NCBI GenBank assembly: GCA_022749755.1
Contig: CM040441.1
Location: 23,251,475-23,315,474 of the forward strand
Length of the DNA stretch: 64,000 bases
Direction: 5' to 3'
DNA from: Azadirachta indica
Taxonomy: Eukaryota > Streptophyta > Magnoliopsida > Sapindales > Meliaceae
Shown here: in pieces, positions 20,888 to 32,296 of the stretch
How the letters are laid out: every line of letters begins with the position of its first letter
How positions within the stretch are numbered: the first letter of the stretch is position 1
Notes under the pieces: model-generated
Database searches by the model: none
What the model was told of the DNA's origin: nothing
What the model saw: the letters and a program-made list of their open reading frames with translations, nothing else
Position numbers and translations under genes: made by a program

Positions 20888-21648
20888 TGGTACCGAAAAA
20901 TTAAGGTTTGTGTGGGAATTTAGGTTTTTACTAAATAAAGTTTGAAATAAGCTCTCCTCCTAAGGTTCACAACAAAAGGGATATATAAACACCATCCTAA
21001 ATTGCTGCCAAAGGTTGTAGAACTAAAAATAAAACTCACCACTTTATGGAAATTCTCTACAAGAGATACAAAGTATAAAATACCATAATTTTATTTAGCT
21101 CACTCAAAACAACTTGATTTCAATACTACATACTTGAAACCTTTAAATAGGCTCTTACATGGAAATAAATATCAAAGGTTAGGTCAACAACTATTAGAAT
21201 TTTTAATGGTTAAGCCAACAACCATTACCTAACTTTGACAAATGAATATAAACATTTAAAATTCTTTGAAAATAAAACAAAACAGGTAAAACTTTGAATT
21301 ATAACTCACTAAGTCTTTCTATCATCTAGAAATTAAACAAAACACATTGCACTTAAACTAAAAAATCTTTAAAATCTGTGCATCCAGATTCTGCTTTACA
21401 AATGAACATGATGTAAGAATTTATCATAACTTTCTCTAGAGAACTACAAATGCTAAATCATAAAATTTTATAGAAAGCTTACTTCTTCAACTTTCCAGTG
21501 GTACCAACCTCTTTCTAAAATATTATTTCAGTGAATACAGTCAAATTCTGAAATTACCCCTCTGACAGTGTCTTCACAACTTAGTAAATTAGAGTAATCT
21601 TCTTGAACTTATTGGCACTTAAGTTTTGCTCTTGATGTTTGGAAACTC
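20888..21648 (-). repeat. CH3 3' LTR
   Basis: Starts TGGTACCGAAAAATT on the plus strand and is collinear with the 5' LTR at 25340-26097 to within a few bases of its far end (GGAAACTCTTG). It then breaks into CH2 integrase. The last bases and the purine tract are lost. Confidence 0.87.
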
Positions 21649-22352
21649 TTGTTCCAAAAACTATTATTAGTGATAGAGATGTGAAGTTTCTAAGTTATTT
21701 TTGGAAAGTTTTGTAGAGTAAATTAGGTACTAAATTGTTATATTCTACTACTTGTCACCCACAAACTGATGGTCAAACAGAAGTTGTGAATAAAACTTTG
21801 GGAACTTTGTTGCGTGCTATTGTCCAAAAGAATTTGAAGAATTGAGAAGAGTGCATTCCATTTGTTGAATTCGCATATAATAGAGTTGTGCATTCTACTA
21901 CTGGTTTTTCACCGTTTGAAATTGTTTATGGCTTTAACCCACTAACCCCTTTGGATTTAGTTCCTTTACCTTGTGATGAAAGAAATAGCTTAGATGGGAA
22001 AACGAAGGCAGAATTGGTGAGAAAACTACATGCAGATGTGTGCAAGAACATTGAAAAGAAGAATCAACAAATACAAGCCAAGTAAACAAAGGACGAAGGC
22101 GCGTTGTATTTGAGCCTGGTGATTGGGTTTGGGTACATATGTGAAAGGAAAGGTCTCCAACTCAAAGGAAGTCAAAGCTACATCCAAGAGGAGATGGTCC
22201 CTTTCAAGTTGTTGAGAAGATCAATGATAATGCCTACAATTGGATCTTCCTGGTGAGTATACTGTGAATGCAACTTTTAATATGGCTGATCTTTCTCCTG
22301 TTGATGTAGATGGTGAAGATTCGTGGACGAATCATCTTGAGGAGCGAGGGAA
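21649..22352 (+). pseudogene. pol: CH2 integrase C-terminal half, nested in CH3
   Basis: Plus strand from [16 protein letters not shown] through [17 protein letters not shown] (catalytic Glu present), [51 protein letters not shown]. After a TAA at 22083 and phase changes it reads VNATFNMADLSPVDVDGEDSWTNHLEE. Stops occur at the SKLG and NWE positions. It keeps the segment that the minus-strand CH2 lost near 7390. The 5' cut at 21649 is a deletion junction with LTR3. Confidence 0.85.
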
Positions 22353-23199
22353 TGATGCAAATACGGATGCACACAACAACAATGATCCAATTCAGCTACC
22401 TAATGGTCCCGTTACAAGAGCAAGAATGAAGAAATTCGAAGATGCATTGAAAGGGATGATTCAAGGTTTGAAGGATGATCTTGCAACAATTCAAGAATGT
22501 AAGAAAGAGTCAAATATCAAGCTTGGACTTCAAGAAAATAATTAGAGCTTGGTAACATTGACACAAGTACAAAAGGCAAAACCTAAAGATTAAAGCTTCT
22601 ACGGAATTCAACTTCTCAAATTTATATAAGGCCATATTCGAATGATGTCTCAAGGCTAAGCAAGCATGTTCAAGTCTTTTAATTGCAGTTCGAATCAGAT
22701 CGTCATCATAATGCAAGTTTCGGATTCAATGTGCCAGTTTGGGCTAAGTTCCTGTTCAAGCCCATTATCTATTTTAATCTTATTTATAAACATATATTTA
22801 TTGTTTGTTATGTGTTTGGGCTGTTAACGCTAATTATTAAGCCCAAATTCAGTTTATTTTATTTTAAGTTAAAATAAGTTTAATTTTGTGACTAAACACT
22901 CCAATTAGGGTTACTTATCTCTTGTAACCATAAATATTTAGCCACATGCTCCCATGGAGGCATGAATTACTTTTTCGAATAAAATAAAATTGAGAGTGTT
23001 TTCTCTTGTTTTGATTCTTGCTTGAATTAAGGTTCTTACAATCAAAGATAATTACTTTGAGGGTATTTATTCTAAGGTTCTATTTCACAAGTTGAAATTA
23101 GGTTGCAGACTTGGGTGAATATGATTTAACTTTCCAAGAGGTTGCTTCCATGCGTAAAGATATTGGGTCTCAAGTTTAATATACTCGGGGTTCATATCA
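22353..23199 (+). repeat. CH2 3' LTR, nested in CH3
   Basis: 847 bp, TGATGCAAATACGG to GTTCATATCA, directly after the purine tract GAGGAGCGAGGGAA. The pol tail NDPIQLPNGPVTRARMKKFEDALKGMIQG is encoded in its first part. It ends against CH3 RT (GCCACTCCAAAGATC), which marks the original CH2 insertion point inside CH3 RT. Confidence 0.9.
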
Positions 23200-23826
23200 G
23201 CCACTCCAAAGATCAATCTTTGAAAAGATTTTAGTCCCATGAAGTTGGTCTAAAAGATCATCTAGGCATGGAATTAGAAAGCAATAATCAACTATTATCT
23301 TGTTTACTACTTTACTATCAACGCACATACGCCATAATCCATCTTTCTTTGGTACTAAAAGTGCGGGAACAGCACAAGGACTCTTACTTTCTTGAACCAA
23401 TACCTTTGCAATCAACTCATCAACTTGTCCTTGTAATTCTTCATGCTCTTTTGGACTCATGCAGTTAGCCGCCTTGTTTGGTAGAATAGCTGCAAGTATA
23501 AGATCAATGCAATGTTGAATGTCTCTCATCGGAGGAAGTCCCAGTGGGATCTTCTCTGGAACAACATCATGAAACTCTTTAAGAAGTTGCTTTATGATCT
23601 GCGGTGGTTTATTGCCATCTTCATTTTCCTCAAACACAACTAGAACATAAACTTCATTACCAAAATTTAACTCCTTATGACATTTTGATATGACAAGTAA
23701 ATTGTTTCCCTCCCCTTTGACAGGTTTAGGAATATTTTCCATCTTCGACGGACCCAAAACTATCTTTGTTCCATCTTTGACAAAAGTATGTGTTTTTATA
23801 TCTATCATGTATAACCTTTCTATCAT
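23200..23826 (-). pseudogene. pol: CH3 linker and RT N-terminal half
   Basis: About 209 open residues: [119 protein letters not shown]. It stops at the CH2 insertion, before the YFDD motif. The matching segment in the second CH3 copy is 52332-52526. Confidence 0.88.
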
Positions 23827-24345
23827 ATTGTCAAGGTCTTCCTAAAAGTAAATGACAAGCATCCATGGGCACAACATCACACCAAACTTCATCCATATAT
23901 TTTTTTTCCAATTGAAAATGAAACAAGATAGCGTTTATGTACCTTTATCTCACTGCCCTTTCGAAGCCAAGAAAGTTTGTATGGTTGAGGATGTTGCTCA
24001 GTTTTGAGATGCAACTTCTCCACCATTTTAGTAGATGCCACAGTTTCAAAGTTGCCACCATCAATGATGATGTTATAAACCTTGCCATTAGAAGTACATC
24101 TTGTGTGAAAAATGTTCTTTCGCAACCAATCTTTTCCTTTAAATGCAACGCTCAAACTTCGCTGCATAACAAGGGATTTGCCATAATCAGCATAGACAAC
24201 ATCATTTTCTTCTACATCTTTTGGAACTTTGGAATCAAATTGTGGACCTCTCTCAATTTCTTCATCAACATCTTCTTCAACAAGTGTGATACTATTAGGA
24301 CATTCAGAAGCAATATGCCCAACATCTGGACATTTGAAACATCAT
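23827..24345 (-). pseudogene. pol: CH3 zinc knuckle and protease
   Basis: A CCHC knuckle near 24340-24300 (CFKCPDVGHIASEC) is intact. The protease at 24167-23889 reads RKNIFHTRCTSNGKVYNIIIDGGNFETVASTKMVEKL, HPQPYKLSWLRKGSEIKVHKRYLVSFSIG. The active site is D-G-G-N rather than D-G-G-S. The C-terminus (DACHLLLGRP-type) lies in another phase near 23860-23840. Confidence 0.85.
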
Positions 24346-24418
24346 CAAGAATTTGTGCTTGGTTGCTGCTTAGGGTTAGTTCCCACATCAATCTTGGCAG
24401 GAATCTTGGTTGTTGATT

Positions 24419-25314
24419 TCACGTTAGAAGTATTTTTGGAAATAGAGGTGTTCCCACGATTAGAAGTGATGTCATGGGCTGATAAACGAGTGCCACTCCC
24501 CGTGCTTCTCTTTGTTGCTTCTTCAACGTTAGAGCCAGTCTACACACATAATTGTAGCTCCAATAAGGTTGCAGTTGCATTATATTTCCAATTTCTAGTC
24601 TCAATCCTCCTAAATAACTAGCTATCATTTGTTCTTCCGGCTCATCAATGTCACACTTCAACATAAGGTGATCAACTTCAGCATTATATTCTTCCATAGA
24701 TAGATCTTTTTGCTTAAAATTGTAAAACTTTAAGAAAATATCTTGCCGATAATTATCCGGTAAGTATTTTCGCTTAAATTCCCTTTTCATCTTTTCCCAA
24801 GTGACAATTGTACCTCTTCCTTCACGTACTCTTTTCTCTTGAAATTTTTTTTTCACCATAAAGATGCATATTTCTTCAGCTTAATGACAACAAGTTTCAC
24901 CTTCATATGCTCAAGAACATCCTTGAACTCAAAAATTCGTTCAATGGTGTGGAGTCAATCAATAAATTCTTCCGGCTGCATCCTTCCTTCGAAATCTAGA
25001 ATATTAACTTTCATATTGAAATCTTTTTTAAAATGAAAATTTTGTAATTCTCTTGGGTTTGGGGGAGTGCTGCTGCCACTTGACAAGCGACTTGGAACAT
25101 AGTGAAAAGGATTTAAGCTCTCTTCTTCTTTACTAAGAGCTTCATGGACATGTTCTATATGCTGCTAAATTTTCTCTTGATTTTCAAATGCCTCCAACCG
25201 TTGTTGAAGTTGCTGGATTTGCCTCCTCATTTCTGCCAATAGAACATCACGAGGATCAGCTTGTGTGTTTGAAGAACCTTCCTCAAATTGTTTTTGACAA
25301 CGACGAATAGCCAT
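24419..25314 (-). pseudogene. gag: CH3 Gag
   Basis: Start chosen at 25314 (MAIRRCQKQFEEGSSN), just inside the primer site. Then comes a coiled-coil-like stretch (EMRRQIQQLQQRLEAFENQEK). A stop follows at QQHIEHVHE, and the Gag core comes in two phases: FEGRMQPEEFID, then REGRGTIVTWEKMKREFKRKYLPDNYRQDIFLKFYNFKQKDLSMEEYNAEVDHLML, EEQMIASYLGGLRLEIGNIMQLQPYWSY. CH3 Gag differs clearly from CH1/CH2 Gag, supporting a separate family. Confidence 0.87.
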
Positions 25315-25324
25315 GGAACCTTGA

Positions 25325-25336
25325 GCTCTGATACCA
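25325..25336 (-). other. CH3 primer binding site, tRNA-iMet
   Basis: Minus strand TGGTATCAGAGC followed by TCAAGG, three bases inside the 5' LTR end at 25340. Same primer class as CH1 and CH2. Confidence 0.9.
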
Positions 25337-25339
25337 AAT

Positions 25340-26097
25340 TGACGAAAAATCGAGATTTGTGTGGGAATTTAAGTTTTTTACTAAATAAGGTTTGAAATAA
25401 GCTCTCCTCCTAAGGTTCACAATAAAAAGGATACAGAAACACCATCCTAAATTACTATCAAAGGTTGTAGAACTAAAAAGAAAACTCACTATATGAAAAT
25501 TCTACACAAGAGATATAAAGTATAGAATACCAAAATTTTATTTAACTCACTCAAAACAACTTTATTTCAATACTATATATTTGAAGCCTTTATCTTACAA
25601 GGAAATAAATGTCAAATGTTAGGCTAACAGTTACTAGAAATTTCAATGGTTAGGCGAACAATCATTACCTAACTTTGGCAAATGAATACAAATATTTAAA
25701 ATTCTTTGAAAATAAACCAAAACACCTAAGACTTTGAATTATAACTCATCAAATCTTTCTATAATCTAGAAATTAAACAAAACACATTGTATTTAAGCTA
25801 AAAAATCTTTAAAATCCGTGCATTCAGATTCTACTTTGAAAATGAACATGCTGTGAAGAAGTCGTCATAACTTTCTTTAAAGAACTCCAAATGCTAAACC
25901 ATAAAATTCTATAAAAATTTTACTTCTTCAACTTTCCAATGATACCAACCTCTTTCTAAAATATTATTTCAGTGAATACAGTTAAATTTCAAAATTACCC
26001 TTATGACAGCGTCTTCACAACTTAGTAAATTAGGGTAATCTTCTTGAACTTATTGGCACTTAAGTTTTGCTATTGATGTTTGGACACTCTCGCGTCA
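25340..26097 (-). repeat. CH3 5' LTR, 758 bp
   Basis: On the element strand TGACGCGAGAGTGTCC to CTCGATTTTTCGTCA. It abuts satellite with target duplication GATCC on its right, and the primer site lies on its left. Confidence 0.9.
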
Positions 26098-26484
26098 GAT
26101 CCTCATGCAATGGTCAGTAATAAAACGTGCAGAATGTCTCAAACCGAACTTGTTTTTCGAGTTCGTATCATGTCTGACAAATCCGGCTCCAAAAATCGTA
26201 AATTTTTAACTTCGCCGTTTTCGAAATAAAATGAACCTTAAGGATCATCATTGATGGTTAGTAACAAAACGTACAGCCCGTGTCGAAACAAAGTCGTTTT
26301 TAGAATTCGTACCACGTTTGACAATTCCGGCGTCGAAAATCGTACGTTTTTAACTTTTTTCCTTTTCAAAATGAAATGCACCGTAACGATACTCACGCTT
26401 TTTTGAGTTCGAGTAAAAGACATGTGGCTTGTGTCAAAATGAAGTTGTTTTTTTGAGTTCGTATCACGTTTGATAATTCCGGCT
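26098..26484 (-). repeat. 145-bp satellite, inverted, right of CH3
   Basis: Continues the inverted array interrupted at 20887. Ends at about 26484 (AATTCCGGC), where the sequence switches to plus-oriented units within one or two bases. Confidence 0.88.
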
Positions 26485-29427
26485 TGTTACGGTGCTTTTA
26501 TTTCGTAAACGAAAAATTTGAAAATGTAAGATTTTCGAGGACGGAATTGTGAAACATGATACGGACTCGAAAAAAAACAACTTTATTTCCAGACAGCCTA
26601 TACGTCTTGTTACTCACCATCGTGTGACAATCCTTACGGTGTATTTTATTTCAAAAACAGAGAAGTTTAAAACGTGATATGGACTCAAAAAATGAGTTTG
26701 GTTTGAGACGGGCTACATCTTGTTACTCACTATCCCGTGAGGATCGTTACAGTAAATTTTATTTCAAAAATAGAGAAGTTGAAAACGTACAATTTTAGGG
26801 GACGGAATTGTCAAGCTTGATACGGACTTGGAAAGCAACTTTGGTTCAAGCCGCGCTGCACGTCTTGTTACTCGTTATCGCGTGAGAATCATTACGGTGT
26901 ATTTTATTTTGAAAACAGAAAAGTTGAAAATGTACGATTTTCGAGGAAGGAATTATCAAACATGATACAGACACAAAAAAAGACTTCGGTTTGAGATGGG
27001 TCACACATCTTGTTACTCACCATCGTAAGGATGCTTACGGTATATTTATTTCAAAAACGAAGAAGTTGAAAACGTATGATTTTCAGGAACAAAATTGTCA
27101 AATGTGATAGGGACTCAGAAAGCGACTTTGTTTGGAGATGAACTGCACGTTTTATTACTCACCATCGCGTGAAGAATCTTATGATGCATTTTATTTCGAA
27201 AATAGAGAAGTTGAAAACGTACGATTTTCGGAACTAAAATTGTCAAACGTGGTGCAGCTCGACAAATAACTTCGTTTTGAGACAAATTGGATGTCTTGTT
27301 ACTGATAATTGCGTGAGGATTGTTACAGTGCATGTTATTTAGAAAACGAAGAAGTTGAAAACGTAGGATTTTCGGGGTCGGAATTGTCAAAAAATGACTT
27401 CGTTTCGAGACGGATTGGATGTCTTGTTACTGACCATTGCATGAGGATTGTTACAGTGCATGTCATTTAGAAAACTGAGAAGTTGAGAACGTACGATTTT
27501 CGGGGCCGGAATTGTCAAAAGTGATATGGAATTGGAAAACAACTTCGTTTCTAGTCGGAAGCACATCTTGTTACTCACCATCAAGTGCGGAAACTTACGC
27601 TCTATTTTATTTCGAAAACAAAGAAGTTGAATACGTAAGATTTTCGGGGAAGGAATTGTCAAATGTAATAGGGACTCAAAAAAAGACTTCATTTTGAGAC
27701 GGACCGCATGTCTTATTACTCAGCATTGTGTGAGGATCCTTACAGTACATTTTATTTCGAAAACGGACAAGTTGAAGTACAATTTTCGAGGCTGAAAATA
27801 TCAAATGTGATACGGACTTGAAACACGACTTCGTTTTGAGATGAGCAACATGTTTTGTTACTCACCATCACGTGAGGAAACTTATGTTCCATTTTATTTC
27901 GAAAACAAAGAAGTTGAATACGTATGATTTTTGTGCACAGAATTGTCAAACGTGATATGGAGTTGAAAAAAAAACTCCGTTTCAAGACGGATCGCACGTC
28001 TTGTAACTGACAATCACGTGAGGATCCTTACAGTATATTTTATTTTGAAAATGGAGAAGTTGATGACGTACAATTTTCGTGGACAGAATTGTCAAACTTG
28101 ATACGGACTCGATAAACGATTTCATTTTGAGACGGGCCACACGTCTTGTTACGACCATCGCGTGAGTTTCCTTACAGTATATTTTCGGGGACAGAGTTGT
28201 CAAGCTTAAGACGAATTTGGAAAGCGACTTCGTTTTGAGACAGACCACACGTCTTATTACTAACCATCGCGTGAGGATCGTTATGGTACATTTTATTTTG
28301 AAAACGGAGAAGTTGAGTATGTATGATTTTCAAGGCCGGAATTGTCAAACGTGATATGGACTCGAAAAACAATTTCGTTTCGAGACTGACCAGATGTCTT
28401 GTTACTGACCATTGCGTGAGAATCATTACACTGCATGTTATTTCAAAAATGGAGAAGTTATAAATGTAAGATTTTCGGGGTCGTAATTGTCAAATGTGAT
28501 ACAGAGTTGAAAAACGACTTCGTTTTGAGATAGGCAGTTCGTTTTGAGACAGGCAGCACGTCTTGTTATTCACAATCACATGAGGAAACTTAGTCTCCGT
28601 TTTACTTCGAAAATGAAGAAATTGAATACGTATGATATTCGAGGACGGAATTGTTAAATGTGATACGGACTCAAAAAATGACTTCGTTTTGAGATGGCCG
28701 ACATGTCTTATTACTCCGTATCATATAAGGATCCTTATAATACATTTTATTTCGAAAACAGAGAAGTTAAAAATATACGATTTTTGCGGACGGAATTGTC
28801 AAATGTGATACGGAGTCGAAAAAAGACTTCGTTTCTCGACAGACCGTACGTCTTGTAACTGACCATCACGTGAGGATCATTACAGTACATTTTATTTCGA
28901 AAATATAGAAGTTGAAAACGTACAATTTTCGCAGACAGAATTGTCAAACTTAATGCTGACTTGATAAACGACTTCATTTCGAGATGAGCCACACATCTTG
29001 TTACTTACCATCCCGTGAGGTTTTTTACAATACACTTTATTTCGAAAACGGATAAGTTGAAAACGTACCATTTTTGATGACGTAATTGTTAAGTTTGATA
29101 CGAACTCGGAAAGCGACTTCTCTTTGAGATGGACCGCATGTCTTGTTACTGACCATCACATGAGAATCATTACAATACATTTTATTTCGAAAGCGACTTC
29201 GGGGACTAAATTGTTAAATGAGATACAAACTTGAAAACGACATCATTTCGAGAGGAACTGCACATCTTGTTACTCACCATTGCGTTAGAATCCTTACAGT
29301 ACATTTTATTTTGAAAACGGAGAAGTTAAAAACATACAATTTTTGGGGCTGGAATTGTCAAACGTGATACGAACTCGAAAAACGACATCGTTTCGAGAGG
29401 GGCGCACGTTTTGTTACTGACCATCAC
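26485..29427 (+). repeat. 145-bp satellite array, ~20 units
   Basis: Head-to-tail units with spacing near 145 bases between successive CATTTTATTTCGAAAAC blocks. Units differ by substitutions, many of them C/T or G/A at CpG, and by small deletions. A larger local change near 28525-28555 duplicates CAGTTCGTTTTGAGA. Short frames appear because the unit happens to be open in one phase; I do not call them genes. The array is cut at ATCAC (29423-29427) by CH1 copy 3. Confidence 0.93.
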
Positions 29428-30145
29428 TGATGCAAATAAAGTTGTACAATCACGTCAACAAGAGGAGAAACTCATACATAGGACTACATACATTCAATTA
29501 CAGCATTTATATGACTCATTAAACGTGTCGAGTGGACCGATTACAAGAACTAGAGCCAAAACATTAGAAGGTACATTAAATGGACTAATTAAAAAGTTGT
29601 GTGATTTAAATACCATTCAAGAATGGAAATGTTCAAAAATTGTATTTCATTTGTGTAATTTTTAAGAATCTTAAAATGATGTAATCACTTACATCATACA
29701 CATACGACATCATTGCTTACGTTTGCATGTTTGAAATTCGTAGTTTTTTAAAAGTCATAAAGTTTGTATTTATTTTGTCAAATTGTTAGGTAGGATTGTT
29801 GGCTTAACCTTTGACAATTTCCATTTCTATTTGCCTCTAAAAAGGCTTTCATTTTGGAAATGAAAACAAACAATTTTGAGCGTTAAATTATTTCTTGTCA
29901 GTTATTGTTTTTGAGCTCTTTAAGTTTAATTTATTGTAGTGTTCAAAGCAACCAAATTTATCATCTAAATTCTTAAGTGTTTTTTTAAGGATTCTTAGTG
30001 TGACATTTGAGTATATCATAGTCTTGCTTCTTATTTAGATAGGTATCGGGTCAAAACTCAACAAACTTGCGTATTGGGAAAATCTTGGGTTTCGTTAGTA
30101 TATTCGGTTTTGGGTTTCGTCATATTATTGGCGAGATTCATATCA
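29428..30145 (+). repeat. CH1 copy 3 5' LTR
   Basis: TGATGCAAATAAAG to GATTCATATCA, 718 bp. It is shorter than 809 because of internal deletions, including one after CATTCAAGA where ~70 bases of the coding tail are lost, and loss of one ACGT-type repeat near 29705. The tail GPITRTRAKTLEGTLNGLIKKLCD is still readable in its first part. Confidence 0.9.
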
Positions 30146-30147
30146 TT

Positions 30148-30159
30148 TGGTATTAGAGC
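30148..30159 (+). other. CH1 primer binding site, tRNA-iMet
   Basis: TGGTATTAGAGC, one C-to-T change from the iMet complement TGGTATCAGAGC, two bases after the LTR end. The extended match continues with a TTTGGTTCC that is less conserved. In CH1 copy 2 the site has decayed to TAGTATCAGAAT (43974). Confidence 0.9.
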
Positions 30160-30641
30160 TTTGGTTCCAAGGCAAATTTAAGTTATCCTTTACATCTTAA
30201 ATTAGAATTCTGAAAAAAGAAATATACAAAAAAAAAAAATTGTGGCCAAATTCCTCCTTAATTGGTCCGAATTCGAATTTTGTGTTTTACTTCTCTCAAT
30301 TTATTTTGAGTTCATATTTTCATTTCTACTTCCAAAAAAAAAGGAAATAAAGTAAAAAAAAAAAAGAGAATTGTTGTTATCTATTATATTCATAATTTGT
30401 AGTATTGGCCTAATATTCCTTATTCTTGATCTACTGTTATCATTGCTTGCATTATTTTCTTAAGAATTGCTTATTGAATCTTGTGATTTGTTTTGGTTGC
30501 TTCTCATCTTAAAATTGCCACTGAAATTTTAATTAAGAGTGTGCGAGTATGAGAACATTTGAGTGCTCAAACATGAGAGTGAGTAAAAACACGTGATAGA
30601 GTGCTTGTGAGGTTTCTAACTTTATTTTGTAGATTTTAAAT
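30160..30641 (+). other. CH1 leader, no gene seen
   Basis: About 480 bases with A-rich runs (AAAAAAAAAA near 30225 and 30345) between primer site and Gag. Partly repeated at 43985-44316 in copy 2. No coding frame stands out. Confidence 0.75.
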
Positions 30642-31660
30642 ATGTCCACAATCAAGAAGAAAATTCAACCTTGGGGGTACAACAACCAACCACCCCGAAC
30701 CTACAATTGCAGGCATTATTGGGGGAGATGAGACGAATGATGAGGGCTGAGTTAGAATCAATCCATGAGAGGATAGATAGGTTGAAAGAAGAGACATCAA
30801 GAGGGTAACATCAAAGGTCTTCCATTAGACAGCCACCTAGGCAAGTGCAACCAAGGGTACAATGGGGTAATGTTGAAGATAATATGGAGTTAGATGAATC
30901 ACAAATGAACTGAGGTAGGAATTTGCATGGTTATGGGAATAGGGAAGCTAGGTTGGGTAGACCTAAGTTGGATGATGATTTAGGAAGTATTAAGGTAAAA
31001 ATTCTACCGTTTCAAGGTAGAAACGATCCTGAAGCTTATTTAGAGTGGAAGAAGAAAATAGAGATAATTTTCGATTGTCACAATTACTCCGAGATTAAAA
31101 AGGTAAAACTTACGCCCATTGAATTTATTGATTATGCTATTATTTGGTGGGATCAATTGTTGAAGGATAAGAGAAGAAATCAAGAATGTCCTGTTAAAAC
31201 GTGAGATGAGATGAAGACGTTTCATTCCAAGCTACTACCATGGGGAGTTGTTCAACAAATTGCAGCGTCTAATTCAAGAATCTAAAATCTTAGATGAATA
31301 CTACAAAGAGATAGAGGTTGCTATGATTCGAGCAAATGTAGAGGAGGATAGAGAAGCTACCATGGCTAGATTCTTACATGGTTTAAATTGTGAGATCGTA
31401 GACGTAGTGAAGATGCAACATTATGTTGAGTTGACAGGTATGGTATACCAAGCCATCAAAGTTGAGCAACAATTGAAGCGAAAAAACATGGCTAGGAGAG
31501 AAGCAAGCACAACTACTACCAACTCATGGAGATCAACTCCTAAACGACAGGAATTTCCATTAATAAAGTCTAATACCGAAGCTTCTAAGCATGCTAAATA
31601 AGTTGTGCTGCAAAAACAAGGTAACATTGAATCCACCACTTCTAGAAATCGTGACATTAA
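30642..31660 (+). pseudogene. gag: CH1 copy 3 Gag
   Basis: The ATG at 30642 is the first in the element after the leader; a one-base shift follows almost at once. The main frame gives LQLQALLGEMRRMMRAELESIHERIDRLKEE (coiled-coil-like), a TAA, RQPPRQVQPRVQWGNVED, a TGA, then LDDDLGSIKVKILPFQGRNDPEAYLEWKKKIEIIFD, YAIIWWDQLLKDKRRNQE. After a lost segment at about 31215 it reads ELFNKLQRLIQESKILDEYYKEIEVAMIRANVEEDREATMARFLHGLNCEIVDVVKMQHYVELTGMVYQAIKVEQQLK and ends in a Ser/Thr/Lys tail to 31600. Confidence 0.88.
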
Positions 31661-32275
31661 GTGTTTTAAATGTTAAGGTAGGGATCATATAACTAGCCAA
31701 TGCTCAAATACACGGATACTGATGATCAATGCTCAAGGGGAGATTGAGTCGAAAGGAGAAGAAGAAGACGAAACAGAAGACATGCCAGCTCTTGAAAATA
31801 ACTACGAAGGGCAATATGCTGTAGAAGGAGAATTATTAGTGGCAAGACAAACTCTTAGCACACAGATTAAGAAAGAAGAAAATGATCAGTGGGAGAACTT
31901 GTTTCAACTCGGTGTTTCGTTAACAACAAAGTTTGTAGCGTTATAATTGATGAAGGAAGTTGCACCAACATGGCCAGCACCGAATTAGTGGAGAAATTAT
32001 CGTTACCTATCATAAAACATCCACGACCATACCGGCTTCAATGGCTAAATAATTGTGGAGAAATCAAGGTAACAAAACAAGTGTTAGTGGCATTTTCTGT
32101 TGGCATGTATGAGGATGAGGTCCTTTGTGACGTGATTCCTATGCATGCATGTCACATCCTATTGGGCAAATTATGGCAGTACGATCGAAGAGTCACACAC
32201 GACGGTTTCACCAATAGATACTCTTTTACCATCAAAAGGCAACCTATATCACTTGTACCATTAACTCCTAAATAA
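31661..32275 (+). pseudogene. pol: CH1 copy 3 zinc knuckle and protease
   Basis: Knuckle near 31655-31700 reads CFKC-stop-GRDHITSQC, so the CCHC ligands remain but a stop breaks it. Then an acidic spacer (ESKGEEEDETEDMPALEN). After a frameshift near 31905 the protease gives STRCFVNNKVCSVIIDEGSCTNMAST, where the usual D-G-G has become D-E-G, then RPYRLQWLNNCGEIKVTKQVLVAFSVG, VIPMHACHILLGKLWQYDRRVTHDGFTNRYSF. It ends TAA at 32273. The Gly-to-Glu change beside the catalytic Asp would likely inactivate it. Confidence 0.87.
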
Positions 32276-32296
32276 GTTCTCAAAAACCAATTAAAG

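Larger units (their letters stand above)
20888..26097 (-). mobile_element. CH3 chromovirus-like element with GATCC target duplication
   Basis: Minus-strand element bounded by a perfect 5-bp duplication GATCC (20883-20887 and 26098-26102) in satellite. Contains 3' LTR (20888-21648), an RT fragment, protease, Gag, iMet primer site (25325-25336) and 5' LTR (25340-26097). Integrase, RNase H and the RT C-terminus are gone, replaced by a CH2 fragment at 21649-23199. A second CH3 copy at 50596-52557 keeps the RT-to-RNase H part. Confidence 0.9.
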
